Source: Actinacidiphila acididurans
Lineage (GTDB): Bacteria; Actinomycetota; Actinomycetes; Streptomycetales; Streptomycetaceae
DNA length: 64,000 nt
NCBI RefSeq assembly: GCF_016918855.1
Contig: NZ_JADKYB010000006.1
Location: 248,001-312,000, forward strand
Reading direction: 5' to 3'
Shown: piece by piece, positions 9,181 through 18,086 of the stretch
Position numbering within the stretch: the first letter of the stretch is position 1
Layout: every line of letters starts with the position of its first letter
The notes under the pieces: generated by a model
The model's input: the letters and a program-made list of their open reading frames with translations, nothing else
The model's database searches: none
Told to the model about the DNA's origin: nothing
Position numbers and translations under genes: made by a program

Positions 9181-9932
9181 GCCTCGCGGTCCGCGTCATC
9201 CCCTGCCTGGACGTCGACGCCGGGCGGGTGGTCAAGGGCGTCAACTTCCAGAACCTGCGGGACGCCGGTGACCCGGTCGAGCTGGCCCGGCTCTATGACG
9301 CCCAGGGCGCCGACGAGCTGACCTTCCTGGACATCACCGCCTCCTCCGGTGACCGGGAGACCACCTACGACGTGGTGCGGCGCACCGCGGAGCAGGTCTT
9401 CATCCCGCTCACCGTGGGCGGCGGAGTGCGCACCGCCGAGGACGTGGACAAGCTGCTGCGGGCCGGCGCCGACAAGGTGGGCGTCAACACCGCGGCGATT
9501 GCCCGGCCCGAGCTGATCCGGGAGATCGCCGAGCGGTTCGGCCGCCAGGTGCTGGTGCTCTCGGTGGACGCCCGGCGCACCCCCACCGGCTCCTTCGAGG
9601 TCACCACGCACGGCGGGCGCCGCGGCACCGGCATCGACGCGGTGGAATGGGCGCACCGGGCGGCCGAACTCGGCGCCGGCGAGATCCTGCTCAACTCCAT
9701 GGACGCCGACGGCACCAAGGACGGCTACGACACCGAGATGATCGCCGCCGTCCGGGCCCACGTGACGGTGCCCGTGATCGCCTCCGGCGGCGCCGGCCGG
9801 CTCGCCGACTTCCCGCCCGCCGTGGCCGCGGGCGCCGACGCGGTGCTGGCCGCCTCCGTCTTCCACTTCGGCGACCTGCGCATCGGCGAGGTCAAGGACA
9901 CCCTGCGGGCCGCCGGCCACCCGGTCCGCTAG
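9177..9932 (+). CDS. hisF: Imidazole glycerol phosphate synthase, cyclase subunit
   Basis: A 251-residue (beta-alpha)8 barrel that uses HisH-derived ammonia to form imidazole glycerol phosphate and AICAR. Visible are [20 protein letters not shown] with the catalytic Asp at the end of strand 1, [55 protein letters not shown] with the second catalytic Asp, and [13 protein letters not shown]. It ends the his cluster; hisI lies separately downstream and hisG/hisE are not in the window. Confidence 0.97.
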   Translation: MSLAVRVIPCLDVDAGRVVKGVNFQNLRDAGDPVELARLYDAQGADELTFLDITASSGDRETTYDVVRRTAEQVFIPLTVGGGVRTAEDVDKLLRAGADKVGVNTAAIARPELIREIAERFGRQVLVLSVDARRTPTGSFEVTTHGGRRGTGIDAVEWAHRAAELGAGEILLNSMDADGTKDGYDTEMIAAVRAHVTVPVIASGGAGRLADFPPAVAAGADAVLAASVFHFGDLRIGEVKDTLRAAGHPVR

Positions 9933-9969
9933 AACCCCTGCGCCCGGCCCCTCGGGTCGAATCCCGGGT

Positions 9970-10602
9970 TCAGACGCCGAGACGTGCCTCGTACGCCTTG
10001 GCGACCGCTTCCTCGTCGCCCTCGGTCTCGACCTTGGCGGCCTGCTGGCGGCCGAAGGCGAAGACGGCGAGCTCCGAGGGCTCACCGGTGACCGTGACCA
10101 CCGGCGAGCCCTTGTGCGCGACGACGGTCTGGCCGTTCGGGCGGCGCAGCACCAGGCCGACCGGGGAGCGGCGGCCCAGCATGCGGGCGACGCGCTCCAG
10201 GCGCTGCCACAGCGCGTCGGCGAACACCGGGTCGATGGCGCGCGGCGTCCAGTCCGGGACGGCCCGGCGGACGTCCTCGGCGTGCACGTAGAACTCGATG
10301 GTGTTGGCCGCCTCGTCCAGTTGCTTGAGGCTGAACGGCGACAGCCGCGGCGGCCCGGTCCGGATGAGCTGGATCAGCTCGTCGTAGGGCTTGGCCGCGT
10401 ACTCCTTGCGGATCCGGTTCAGCCGGTCGGCGAGCTGCGGCACCACCAGGCCCGCCGCCGCGTCGCCGCGCCGCTCGCGTACCACCACGTGCGCCGCCAG
10501 ATCGCGGGTGGTCCAGCCCGTGCACAGGGTCGGCGCGTCGGGCCCGGCACCTTCCAGCAGATCGGCGAGGAGCAGACGTTCACGCTGGGCATGTGTGGAC
10601 AT
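9970..10602 (-). CDS. TIGR03085-family DinB/MDMPI-like metal-binding protein
   Basis: A 210-residue protein with the four-helix layout of the DinB/mycothiol-dependent maleylpyruvate isomerase N-terminal fold: an early RERLLLADLLEGAGPDAPTL, then TGWTTRDLAAHVVVRERRGD carrying a conserved His, and IEFYVHAEDVRRAVPDW with a second conserved His, as expected of the metal site in this superfamily. I assign it to the actinobacterial TIGR03085 group. The substrate is unknown; mycothiol use is only a family-level guess. On the minus strand TACTCT lies six bases before the ATG with no ribosome binding site, suggesting a leaderless mRNA. It converges on hisF. Confidence 0.75.
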   Translation of the reverse strand: MSTHAQRERLLLADLLEGAGPDAPTLCTGWTTRDLAAHVVVRERRGDAAAGLVVPQLADRLNRIRKEYAAKPYDELIQLIRTGPPRLSPFSLKQLDEAANTIEFYVHAEDVRRAVPDWTPRAIDPVFADALWQRLERVARMLGRRSPVGLVLRRPNGQTVVAHKGSPVVTVTGEPSELAVFAFGRQQAAKVETEGDEEAVAKAYEARLGV

Positions 10603-10608
10603 GACGCC

Positions 10609-10614
10609 AGAGTA
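10609..10614 (-). promoter_or_regulatory. -10-like hexamer for leaderless TIGR03085 gene
   Basis: TACTCT on the minus strand, then six bases, then the ATG at 10602. No Shine-Dalgarno sequence is present. Confidence 0.45.
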
Positions 10615-10690
10615 ATGATCCGGCGGGTGTACGTCCGCCCCTCGCCACGCGGTACGAGGACGCGGGGGACCTGGTCGGCTCAGCGTCGGC

Positions 10691-11695
10691 TCAGCCCAGC
10701 GGGGCGTAGAGCTTGGTGCCGGTCTTGCCGTTGTTGCGGGTCAGCGAGCAGGTGACGGTGTCGCGCCCCTGGATCTGGTACGTGATCAGCTTCGGGAACA
10801 GCGCGTACGGGTAGTACGTCCGCCCGTCGGCCGGCAGGTGCTTGCGCGCGTCGGCCGTGCACAGTTCCAGCGCCTTGGACTGGATCTCCTCGTCGGAGGA
10901 GAAGCTGCCGGACAGCGTCTCGTTGGCCACCACCTGGGCGTCGTGCGCGGAACTGCACGAGCGGGTGGTCACCTTGTCCACGCTGGGCGTCAGCGTCGGC
11001 GCGTCGAAGCACTGGCCCGGGTGGAGCACCACGTACGGCACCAGCTTCTGCGTCGGCGTAGGGGTGCCGGTGAACTGCTGCAGGTCGCTGGGCAGCGTGA
11101 AGCTCGGGATCGGCAGGGGACTGGTCAGGTCCGAGGGCAGCCCGGAAGGGAGCCCGTCCGAAGGGAGCCCGTCGGAGGGCAGTCCGTCCGAGGGGAGTCC
11201 CGAGGGCAGCGACGCGGAGGAGCTGGTCGTGCCAGTCTTGGCGTCGTTCGACTTCTTGTCGCTCCCGCCACCCGCCAGTACCACACCGGCCACCACCGCG
11301 CCGATGACCACTACCGCGCCCACCGCGATCAGCACATTGCGCCGGGTGTGGTTGGGCGGCGGGGGAGGCGGCTGGTAACCCGGCGGCGGATAACCGCCGT
11401 AGCCGCCACCGGGGGGCACGGGCGGTCCGGGCGGTCCGGGCGGGCCGTAACCGCCGCCAGGAGGCGGCGGAGGACCGTACCCGCCGCCGGGCGGCGGGCC
11501 GTAACCGGGCTGGGTGGGGTAGCCGTACCCCTCCTGGCCGCCTTGTTGCGGAAAACCGTAACCGCCGTCGCCCGGCGACGCGGGAGGAGGCGGGGGGCCG
11601 AAGCCCTCCGGCGGACCAAAACCGCCGCCCTGCTCAGGAGGCGGCGGACCATTCGGTGGCGGTGGCGGAAAACCCATGGACGCAGGATGCCCCAT
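10691..11695 (-). CDS. Proline-rich membrane protein with septum-formation-like domain
   Basis: A 334-residue protein in three parts. Residues 1-115 are a Pro/Gly/Tyr-rich, repetitive cytoplasmic region (runs such as GGYGPPPPPGGGYGPPGPPG). One transmembrane helix follows (VLIAVGAVVVIGAVVAGVVL). The exported part begins with a Ser/Thr linker containing five-residue SDGLP repeats and ends in a globular domain with LHPGQCFD, TRSCSSAHDAQVV, ELCTADARKHLP and a last Cys near TVTCSL. The Cys pattern and PGQCFD...C..AHDAQVV resemble the actinobacterial septum-formation domain. ATG at 11695 and ATG at 11677 are both possible; neither has a clear ribosome binding site. Role in cell envelope or division is inference. 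Confidence 0.7.
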   Translation of the reverse strand: MGHPASMGFPPPPPNGPPPPEQGGGFGPPEGFGPPPPPASPGDGGYGFPQQGGQEGYGYPTQPGYGPPPGGGYGPPPPPGGGYGPPGPPGPPVPPGGGYGGYPPPGYQPPPPPPNHTRRNVLIAVGAVVVIGAVVAGVVLAGGGSDKKSNDAKTGTTSSSASLPSGLPSDGLPSDGLPSDGLPSGLPSDLTSPLPIPSFTLPSDLQQFTGTPTPTQKLVPYVVLHPGQCFDAPTLTPSVDKVTTRSCSSAHDAQVVANETLSGSFSSDEEIQSKALELCTADARKHLPADGRTYYPYALFPKLITYQIQGRDTVTCSLTRNNGKTGTKLYAPLG

Positions 11696-11801
11696 ACGGG
11701 TGACAACAGCGAGCGACTACCGGATGACGGACACGGAATCCGCCACCATTGCGACGCTTTCGCCCCGCGCCGCGGCTTTTCCCGCAACGGGCGCCGGACG
11801 G

Positions 11802-11807
11802 CACAAT
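11802..11807 (+). promoter_or_regulatory. -10-like hexamer for leaderless hisI
   Basis: CACAAT is followed by seven bases and ATG 11815. An in-frame ATG at 11806 overlaps the hexamer itself and is therefore less likely to be the start. No ribosome binding site is seen. Confidence 0.45.
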
Positions 11808-11814
11808 GGAACCC

Positions 11815-12180
11815 ATGCCGGATTCGACCGTGCCCGCCACGTCCCTCGACCCCGCCGTCGCCACCCGCCTCAAGCGCAACTCCGACGGCCTGTTCCCCGC
11901 CATCGCCCAGCAGTACGACACCGGTGAGGTGCTCATGCTCGGCTGGATGGACGACGAGGCACTGCACCGCACCCTCACCACGGGCCGCTGCACGTACTTC
12001 AGCCGCAGCCGGCAGGAGTACTGGGTCAAGGGCGACACTTCCGGCCACGTCCAGCACGTCAAGTCGGTCGCGCTCGACTGCGACGGCGACACCGTGCTGG
12101 TCAAGGTCGACCAGGTGGGCGCGGCCTGCCACACCGGCGACCGCACCTGCTTCGACGCGCACGCGCTGCCGCTGGGCTGA
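11815..12180 (+). CDS. hisI: Phosphoribosyl-AMP cyclohydrolase
   Basis: A 121-residue HisI domain without a fused HisE, opening the ring of phosphoribosyl-AMP in histidine synthesis. Visible are the [17 protein letters not shown] motif, [19 protein letters not shown], the Asp-rich metal motif [17 protein letters not shown], and the zinc cysteines in [12 protein letters not shown]. Length is typical of the stand-alone enzyme. It sits apart from the his operon, 80 bases before trpE, so histidine and tryptophan genes adjoin here. Confidence 0.96.
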   Translation: MPDSTVPATSLDPAVATRLKRNSDGLFPAIAQQYDTGEVLMLGWMDDEALHRTLTTGRCTYFSRSRQEYWVKGDTSGHVQHVKSVALDCDGDTVLVKVDQVGAACHTGDRTCFDAHALPLG

Positions 12181-12248
12181 TCCCGCCCGCCGCGGGCCGG
12201 CCCCGGCCGGATCCCGCGACGCCGGGCCCGGCCCGCCACCCGCCCGGA

Positions 12249-12254
12249 TACCCT
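12249..12254 (+). promoter_or_regulatory. -10-like hexamer for leaderless trpE
   Basis: TACCCT ends six bases before ATG 12261. If used, the mRNA would have no leader and so no room for a Trp leader-peptide attenuator. An ATG three codons further in (12270) is an alternative start. Confidence 0.45.
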
Positions 12255-12260
12255 CTGGCC

Positions 12261-13802
12261 ATGGACGCCATGGACCTCGAAACCTTCCGCAAACTCGCGG
12301 CCGACCGCCGGGTCATCCCGGTCAGCCGCCGCCTGCTGGCGGACGGCGACACCCCCGTCGGCCTCTACCGCAAGCTCGCGGGCGAGCGGGTGGGCACGTA
12401 TCTGCTCGAATCGGCGGACGGGGGCTCCTCCCACACCGTCGGCGGCGGAGGCGGCGGGTCCTGGTCCCGGTACTCCTTCATCGGCGTGCGCTCGGCCGCC
12501 ACCCTGACCGCCCGCGACGGGCAGGCCCACTGGCTGGGCACCCCGCCGGTCGGCGTCCCGGTCACCGGCGACCCGCTGGAGGCGCTGCGCGCCACCCTCA
12601 CCGCCCTGCACACCCCGCGCGACCTGGCCGGCGGGCTGCCGCCCTTCACCGGCGGCATGATCGGCTACCTCGGCTACGACATCGTGCGCCGCCTGGAGCG
12701 GATCGGCGAGCACGGCGAGGACGCCCTGAAGCTGCCCGAGCTCACCATGATGCTCACCTCCGACCTCGCCGTGCTGGACCACTGGGACGGCACCGTGCTG
12801 CTGATCGCCAACGCGATCAACCACAACGACGAGGACACCGGCGTCGACGAGGCGTACGCCGACGCGGTGGCCCGGCTCGACGCAATGGAGGCGGATCTGG
12901 CCGCCCCCGCGCACACCGCCCCGGTGGCGCTGCCGCCCTCCCAGCTGCCGCCGTACACCGCCCGCTGGGGCGGCGAGGACTTCAAGACGGCCGTACGCGA
13001 CATCAAGGAGCGGATCAGGGCCGGCGAGGCGTTCCAGGTCGTGCCCTCGCAGCGGTTCGAGACCCCCTGCGAGGCGAGCGCCCTCGACGTCTACCGGGTG
13101 CTGCGGGCCACCAACCCGAGCCCGTACATGTACCTGCTGCGCTTCCCCGGCGAGGACGGCGGCGACGGCTTCGACGTGGTCGGCTCCAGCCCCGAGGCGC
13201 TGGTCAAGGTCAAGGACGGCCGCGCCATGGTGCACCCCATCGCCGGCACCCGGCCGCGCGGTGCCAACCCGCAGGAGGACACCGCCCTGGCCGAGGAACT
13301 CCTCGCCGACCCCAAGGAACGCGCCGAGCACCTGATGCTGGTCGACCTCGGCCGCAACGACCTGGGCCGGGTGTGCGAGCCGGGCAGCGTGGAGGTCGTC
13401 GACTTCATGTCCGTCGAGCGCTATTCGCATGTGATGCACATCGTCTCCACCGTCACCGGCACGGTCGCCCCCGGCCGGACCGCCTTCGACGTGCTCACCG
13501 CCTGCTTCCCGGCCGGCACGCTCTCCGGCGCCCCCAAGCCGCGGGCCATGCAGATCATCGAGGAACTCGAGCCGACCCGACGCGGCCTCTACGGAGGCTG
13601 CGTCGGCTACCTCGACTTCGCCGGCGACTCCGACACCGCCATCGCCATCCGCACGGCCCTCCTCCGGGACGGCGTCGCCTACGTCCAGGCCGGCGCGGGC
13701 ATCGTGGCCGATTCCGACCCCGACGCCGAGGACTTGGAGTGCCGCAACAAGGCGGCAGCGGTGCTTCGCGCTGTCGCGACGGCCAATTCGTTGCGCGGGT
13801 AG
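12261..13802 (+). CDS. trpE: Anthranilate synthase component I
   Basis: A 513-residue chorismate-utilising enzyme that forms anthranilate. The N-terminal half has the Trp-binding region ([19 protein letters not shown]). The catalytic half shows [10 protein letters not shown], the [20 protein letters not shown] segment, [35 protein letters not shown] and [20 protein letters not shown], all diagnostic of TrpE. A Gly-rich insertion ([12 protein letters not shown]) interrupts the N-terminal domain. The glutaminase partner TrpG is not in the window. A reverse-strand protease gene separates trpE from the rest of the trp genes. Confidence 0.95.
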   Translation: MDAMDLETFRKLAADRRVIPVSRRLLADGDTPVGLYRKLAGERVGTYLLESADGGSSHTVGGGGGGSWSRYSFIGVRSAATLTARDGQAHWLGTPPVGVPVTGDPLEALRATLTALHTPRDLAGGLPPFTGGMIGYLGYDIVRRLERIGEHGEDALKLPELTMMLTSDLAVLDHWDGTVLLIANAINHNDEDTGVDEAYADAVARLDAMEADLAAPAHTAPVALPPSQLPPYTARWGGEDFKTAVRDIKERIRAGEAFQVVPSQRFETPCEASALDVYRVLRATNPSPYMYLLRFPGEDGGDGFDVVGSSPEALVKVKDGRAMVHPIAGTRPRGANPQEDTALAEELLADPKERAEHLMLVDLGRNDLGRVCEPGSVEVVDFMSVERYSHVMHIVSTVTGTVAPGRTAFDVLTACFPAGTLSGAPKPRAMQIIEELEPTRRGLYGGCVGYLDFAGDSDTAIAIRTALLRDGVAYVQAGAGIVADSDPDAEDLECRNKAAAVLRAVATANSLRG

Positions 13803-13887
13803 CGAGGGCTGGCGTCGGGTTTCACGGTGCCCCCGAGCCGGTGGCCGTTGGCGGCTGCCAGCTCGGGGGGTTCTGTCGCGTTGCCGG

Positions 13888-13980
13888 GTACCGGTGCGTC
13901 GTGGTTTCTCGCGCCCACGCGGCGCCAGCCGCAATTTCGGTGCAGCCCCGCGCCCCTTCGGGTCACCCGGCGAAGGCGCT
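13888..13980 (+). repeat. Dispersed modular intergenic repeat, copy B (partial)
   Basis: This holds the right-hand modules of the family: TCTCGCGCCCACGCGGCG, CAGCCGCAATTTCG and CAGCCCCGCGCCCCTTCGGG, nearly identical to those in copy C. Its end overlaps the last codons and stop of the sedolisin-like gene at 13963. Confidence 0.7.
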
Positions 13981-15234
13981 CGTTCCGTTCGGGGTCCCCA
14001 GGCCGGTCGGGCCGTCGTAGCCGAGGGTGCCGTTGCAGAGGTAGCGGGCGGCGCAGGAGCCGTTGGAGCCGGTGGTCACGTCGTGGAGGGAGGCGGCGTG
14101 GGCGTAGGGGAAGGAGGCGGGGGAGGAGCCGGCGGAGGGGGTGCCGGCGAGGGCGTAGACGGCGGCGACGATGGGGGCGGAGGCGCTGGTGCCGCCGAAG
14201 ACCTCCCAGCCGGTGTCGCCGCCGTAGGTGTCGTAGACGGCGACGCCGGTGGCCGGGTCGGCGACCGCGGCGACGTCGGCGATGGAGCGGCGGGTGCAGC
14301 CGGTGTCGGTCTGCCAGGTCGGCTTGGTGTCGTAGGCCGAGCAGCCGGACCCCGTGCCGCTCCAGACGGACTCGCTCCAGCCGCGTGCGCTGGAGTCCTG
14401 GCGCAGTGAGGTGCCGCCGACCGCGGTCACGTAGCGGGAGGCGGCCGGGTATTCGGCGCCGTAGCCGCTGTCGCCGGAGGAGACGGTGATGGCCACGCCC
14501 GGGTGGTTGAAGTAGGCGCTGTCGTAGGAGGCGTCGGAGGAGGACTCCCCGCCGCCCCAGCTGTTGGAGACGTACTTCGCGCCCATGGCGACGGCGGTGT
14601 TGACGGCCGTGCCGAGGTCGGCCATGGACGAGGAGCGCGCCTCGACCAGCAGGACCCGGCACTGCGGGCAGATCGCGCTGACCATGTCGAGGTCCAGGGA
14701 GATCTCCTCGGCCCAGCCGGCGTCGGCCCGGGGGAGGGTCGCGGTGCCGGTCTGCCCGACCTTGGTGAAGCAGCCGCTCGCGCTGCCGCACGTGGGCAGG
14801 CCGAAGGTGGAGCGGTACGTGGCCAGGTCCGATTCGGCGTTCGGGTCGTCGTAGGCGTCCACGACGGCGATGGTGGTGCCGGCCGCGCCGGTGGCGGGCA
14901 GGCCGTAGGCGGCGCGCAGGTCGGCCGGGCCGTAGCCGGACGGGGTGTCGGCCGGGTCGACCGAGCCCGTGGAGTGGGCGAGGCCGTCCATGCCGGCGGT
15001 GACCCGCAGCGCCGAGCAGGACATGGTGGCCGGGCGGCGGCTCGCCGCGCAGGAGCGGGCGGTGGTGACGGCGGACGAGGGAGCGACCGCGGTGGGGCCG
15101 GGCGCCGGGGCGGTGCCGTCGGCCGGAGCGGCGCCGGCGGCGGGGGCGAGTGTGAGGCCGGTCAGGGTCAGGCCCGCGGCCGCGGCTAGGGCGAACCCCG
15201 TACGCAGGGCCGCCGGGACGAGGGTGGTGCGCAA
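13963..15234 (-). CDS. Secreted sedolisin-like (S53/S8) serine protease
   Basis: A 423-residue exported protease. Residues 1-36 are a Sec signal peptide (LVPAALRTGFALAAAAGLTL, cleavage near AGA-AP). The catalytic residues fit the sedolisin pattern: Glu177 and Asp181 in GWAEEISLDLD (E-x3-D), the oxyanion Asp255 in SSGDSGYG, and Ser350 in FGGTSASAP. VVDAYDDP near residue 125 is the subtilase-fold strand. Several Cys pairs suggest disulfides. Only about 60 residues lie between signal peptide and catalytic domain, so the long propeptide of many sedolisins is absent. The start is TTG 15234 with a strong GAGGAGGAG site upstream. It lies reversed inside the trp region. Confidence 0.85.
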   Translation of the reverse strand: MRTTLVPAALRTGFALAAAAGLTLTGLTLAPAAGAAPADGTAPAPGPTAVAPSSAVTTARSCAASRRPATMSCSALRVTAGMDGLAHSTGSVDPADTPSGYGPADLRAAYGLPATGAAGTTIAVVDAYDDPNAESDLATYRSTFGLPTCGSASGCFTKVGQTGTATLPRADAGWAEEISLDLDMVSAICPQCRVLLVEARSSSMADLGTAVNTAVAMGAKYVSNSWGGGESSSDASYDSAYFNHPGVAITVSSGDSGYGAEYPAASRYVTAVGGTSLRQDSSARGWSESVWSGTGSGCSAYDTKPTWQTDTGCTRRSIADVAAVADPATGVAVYDTYGGDTGWEVFGGTSASAPIVAAVYALAGTPSAGSSPASFPYAHAASLHDVTTGSNGSCAARYLCNGTLGYDGPTGLGTPNGTSAFAG

Positions 15235-15389
15235 CGAACTCCTCCTCGAAGGGATGAATCAACGGATGGTCAGCCGGACGGTGAACACTGCGCGTGACCA
15301 TGGAAGTGCGCATGGTCACGCCCGGTGTACTTGCCCCCTGCCGGGACCCCGGGGAACGGGCATTGCGCCGGACAGGCGATAGTGGTGGG

Positions 15390-16073
15390 GTGAAGGAGAA
15401 CCCGGCGCAGGCGCCGGTGGCCGCCCCTGTGGCCGCCGAGCCGCCGGCCGCGCCCCCCGCCAAGCCCACCCGGACGGCCCACCGCGCTCTGGCCGTGGCC
15501 CTGGCCTGCGGAGCGGTCGGCGCCGCACTGGTGCTGGTCGCCGCCGGCAAGACCTGGTCGCGCGGGCTCGCGCCCTTCGGGTCCGGCGCCGCCCCGGTGC
15601 ACGCCACCGGCAGTCAGACCACGGCGCTGCCCGGGGCGCTGGCCCTGGTCGGCCTCGCCGCGCTCGTCGCGGTCTTCGCGGTGCGCAGGGCCGGCCGGTA
15701 CGCGGTCGCCGCGCTGCTCGCGCTCAGCGGCCTGGGGGTCGTGGTCGCGACCGTGACCCGGCAGGGCGACCGGGCCGCGCTGAACTCCGCCGCCGCCAGT
15801 GCCTCCGGGCTCACCCGTACCGCCGCCACCCACGCGAGCGGCACCGCCTGGCCCTGGGTGGCCTTCGCCGGCGGCCTGCTCCTGCTGCTCGCCGGGGTGC
15901 TGGCGCTGCGTTTCGGCCACCGCTGGCCCGCCATGTCCGGCCGCTACGACCGGCCCGGCGGACGCGCCGCGGCCCGTCCCCGTACCGTCCCGGCGCCCGT
16001 CGACCCCGACCGGCCCGAGGACCTGTGGAAGGCGCTGGACCGCGGCGAGGACCCGACCGGCGACGGCTCCTGA
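15390..16073 (+). CDS. TIGR02234-type trp-region membrane protein
   Basis: A 227-residue protein with an Ala/Pro-rich cytoplasmic start, a first helix (LAVALACGAVGAALVLVAAG), the conserved-looking KTWSRG segment after it, helices around ALPGALALVGLAALVAVFAV and YAVAALLALSGLGVVVA, a loop, a last helix (WVAFAGGLLLLLAGVLALRF), and a charged tail ending DLWKALDRGEDPT. This is the actinobacterial family named for its place beside trp genes; function unknown. GTG 15390 was chosen because GATAGT ends six bases upstream and no ribosome binding site exists. Confidence 0.82.
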   Translation: MKENPAQAPVAAPVAAEPPAAPPAKPTRTAHRALAVALACGAVGAALVLVAAGKTWSRGLAPFGSGAAPVHATGSQTTALPGALALVGLAALVAVFAVRRAGRYAVAALLALSGLGVVVATVTRQGDRAALNSAAASASGLTRTAATHASGTAWPWVAFAGGLLLLLAGVLALRFGHRWPAMSGRYDRPGGRAAARPRTVPAPVDPDRPEDLWKALDRGEDPTGDGS

Positions 16074-16223
16074 CCCGGCGGGCCCGCGGCCCCGCGGAGC
16101 CCGGTCCCGGCGGGCCGGCCCGCACCCCCACCCCCGTCACCGGGCCCCCGTCCCCACGCGCAACAATGGGTGATGAAGCGGACGGCGAAGGACGTCCGCG
16201 ACCGAGCCTTTGAAGGAGCTTTC

Positions 16224-16487
16224 ATGGCGGAGCACAGCCACGGACACACCCCCGCCGCCTGGACCGGCGTCATCATCGCCTTCCTCGGGTTCTCCGTCGC
16301 GGGCGCCTTCGTCATCGCCGCGAAGCCGGCCGGTTTCTGGGCCGGGATGGCCCTGGTCCTGCTCGGCCCGATCGTCGGCGGCGTGATGCGGACCATGGGC
16401 CTCGGCAGCCACAACGAGCCGCTGGCGCGCACCCCCGCGACCACGCGGTCCGCCGAGGAGGAGAGCCGCGCCCACGTCGGTGCGTGA
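16224..16487 (+). CDS. HGxxPAAW-family small membrane protein
   Basis: An 87-residue protein with the signature SHGHTPAAWTGV near its N-terminus, two transmembrane helices (VIIAFLGFSVAGAFVIAA and FWAGMALVLLGPIVGGVM) and a hydrophilic tail. The start at 16224 follows GAAGGAG at good spacing; an upstream in-frame ATG adds only non-conserved residues. The family is confined to actinobacteria and commonly sits beside trp genes. No function is known. Confidence 0.8.
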   Translation: MAEHSHGHTPAAWTGVIIAFLGFSVAGAFVIAAKPAGFWAGMALVLLGPIVGGVMRTMGLGSHNEPLARTPATTRSAEEESRAHVGA

Positions 16488-16544
16488 GTTCCGGAGGCGC
16501 GGCGGCCGCATGTGCGGCGGGCTGCGCCTTCGCCGTGTCCGGGC

Positions 16545-16550
16545 CAGAAT
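16545..16550 (+). promoter_or_regulatory. -10-like hexamer for leaderless DUF2752 gene
   Basis: CAGAAT ends six bases before GTG 16557, and no ribosome binding site is present. It lies in the short gap after the HGxxPAAW gene. Confidence 0.4.
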
Positions 16551-16556
16551 CGACGG

Positions 16557-17027
16557 GTGACCGCGCCCCGTCCCTCCGGCCGCCAGGTGCTCGGGGCCGC
16601 CGCTCCCGCCGCCTTGCCGCGCCGTGTAGCCGCACCCTTGCGACGCGGCGCCGTACCGCTGGCCGTGCTCGGCGCCGCGGCCGGTGCCTTCGCCTGGGTG
16701 GCGGTGGTGGACCCCAACCGGCCGGGCCACTACCCGGCCTGCCCGCTGCGGTACGTCACCGGCCTGTACTGCCCCGGCTGCGGCGGGCTGCGCAGCGCCT
16801 ACGCCGTGGCACACGGGCACCTCGGCACCGCGCTGGGCTGCAACGCCCTGGCCGTCGCCGGTTACGCCGTCTTCGCCGTGCTGTGGGCGGTGTGGTTCAC
16901 CCGGTCGCTGCGCGGCCGTCCCTTCGCCCCGGCTCTGCCGCCGCAATGGGCGCGGGCACTGTGGGCCCTGGTGGCGGCCTTCACGGTTGTCCGGAACCTG
17001 CCCTTCGGCGCGGCGCTCGCGCCCTGA
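16557..17027 (+). CDS. DUF2752 membrane protein
   Basis: A 156-residue protein with a basic start, a helix (AVPLAVLGAAAGAFAWVAVV), and the family signature CPLRYVTGLYCPGCGGLRSA, then two more hydrophobic stretches (ALAVAGYAVFAVLWAVWF and ALWALVAAFTVVRNLPFG). The three cysteines of the signature are characteristic of DUF2752. No function is known. It is the last of three small membrane genes before trpC. Confidence 0.82.
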   Translation: MTAPRPSGRQVLGAAAPAALPRRVAAPLRRGAVPLAVLGAAAGAFAWVAVVDPNRPGHYPACPLRYVTGLYCPGCGGLRSAYAVAHGHLGTALGCNALAVAGYAVFAVLWAVWFTRSLRGRPFAPALPPQWARALWALVAAFTVVRNLPFGAALAP

Positions 17028-17109
17028 CCGGCGGGCCGCCCCGGCCGGGTATTTGTCCAGGTGGTGGGACCCCCGGTCACCGGATGCGGGCCGTCCGCCC
17101 GGTGCCCGA

Positions 17110-17160
17110 TACCATCGGAAGAGCCGGTGGCATGCTGCGCTGGCTTGATCGTTTCGATCA
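17110..17160 (+). promoter_or_regulatory. Possible trpC promoter and leader hairpin
   Basis: TACCAT at 17110-17115 could be a -10 element. Downstream, TGATCG-TTT-CGATCA (17146-17160) is a perfect 6-bp hairpin. A short frame starting ATG CTG CGC TGG overlaps it, but it has one Trp codon and no stop before trpC, so a classical attenuator is not supported. The rest of the 171-bp gap shows nothing definite. Confidence 0.3.
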
Positions 17161-17198
17161 TCACCGCCGTTCGGTCCGACCGGAAGGGGAGTGCTCGG

Positions 17199-18005
17199 GT
17201 GAGTGTGCTCGACGAGATCATCGAGGGAGTCCGCGCCGACCTCGCCGAGCGTCAGGCCCGGGTCCCGCTGGAGGAACTGAAGGAGCGCGCGGCGCGGGCC
17301 CGCGACGCCAAGGACGGCGTGGCGGCCCTGCGCGGCGACGGCGTGAAGGTCATCTGCGAGGTCAAGCGGTCCAGCCCGTCCAAGGGCGCGCTCGCCGCGA
17401 TCGCCGACCCCGCGGCCCTGGCCGCCGACTACGAGGCCGGCGGCGCCGCGGCCATCAGCGTGCTCACCGAGCAGCGCCGGTTCGGCGGTTCGCTGGCCGA
17501 CCTGGAGGCGGTCCGCGCCCGGGTCGACGTCCCGGTGCTGCGCAAGGACTTCATCGTCACCTCCTACCAGCTCTGGGAGGCCCGCGCCTATGGCGCCGAC
17601 CTGGCGCTGCTCATCGTCGCCGCGCTCGAGCAGCCCGCGCTGGTGTCGCTGATCGAGCGGGCCGAGTCCATCGGGCTGACCCCGCTGGTCGAGGTGCACG
17701 ACGAGGAGGAGGCCGAGCGGGCGCTGGACGCCGGGGCCCGGGTGATCGGCGTCAACGCCCGCAACCTGAAGACCCTGGAGGTGGACCGCGGCACCTTCGC
17801 CCGGGTCGCCCCGGAGCTGCCCGCCCATGTCGTCAAGGTCGCCGAGTCCGGGGTGCGCGGCCCGCACGACCTGATCGCCTACGCCCACGACGGCGCCGAC
17901 GCCGTGCTCGTCGGCGAGTCGCTGGTCACCGGCCGCGACCCGCGTGCCGCCGTCGCCGACCTGGTGGCCGCCGGCGCCCACCCGGCGCTGCGCTCGGGTC
18001 ACTAG
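17199..18005 (+). CDS. trpC: Indole-3-glycerol phosphate synthase
   Basis: A 268-residue (beta-alpha)8 barrel that closes CdRP to indole-3-glycerol phosphate. Family motifs are clear: [15 protein letters not shown] with the catalytic Glu and Lys, [35 protein letters not shown] with the catalytic Lys, [32 protein letters not shown] and [10 protein letters not shown]. It is not fused to TrpF. The GTG at 17199 follows a GGAAGGGGAG site. It opens the trpC-M-B-A unit. Confidence 0.97.
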   Translation: MSVLDEIIEGVRADLAERQARVPLEELKERAARARDAKDGVAALRGDGVKVICEVKRSSPSKGALAAIADPAALAADYEAGGAAAISVLTEQRRFGGSLADLEAVRARVDVPVLRKDFIVTSYQLWEARAYGADLALLIVAALEQPALVSLIERAESIGLTPLVEVHDEEEAERALDAGARVIGVNARNLKTLEVDRGTFARVAPELPAHVVKVAESGVRGPHDLIAYAHDGADAVLVGESLVTGRDPRAAVADLVAAGAHPALRSGH

Positions 18006-18073
18006 GCGCTCGGATCACCGGACGCTCCTGTCACCGGGACGGCCGAGGCCGCTGGACCGGGCCGGGGACGGGC

Positions 18074-18079
18074 TAGACT
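18074..18079 (+). promoter_or_regulatory. -10-like hexamer for leaderless trpM
   Basis: TAGACT is followed by seven bases and ATG 18087. It would give trpM its own internal leaderless transcript in the trpC-trpB interval. Confidence 0.45.
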
Positions 18080-18086
18080 TCGCGCC

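Noticed and set aside
9945..9965. A T-arm-like sequence (CGGGTCGAATCCCGGG) between hisF and the TIGR03085 gene
   Set aside because: No acceptor stem, anticodon arm or discriminator fits around it. It is a chance GC hairpin at most.
17131..17198. Possible trp leader peptide before trpC (ATG CTG CGC TGG ...)
   Set aside because: Only one Trp codon, no stop codon before trpC and no alternative terminator hairpin, so attenuation is not supported.
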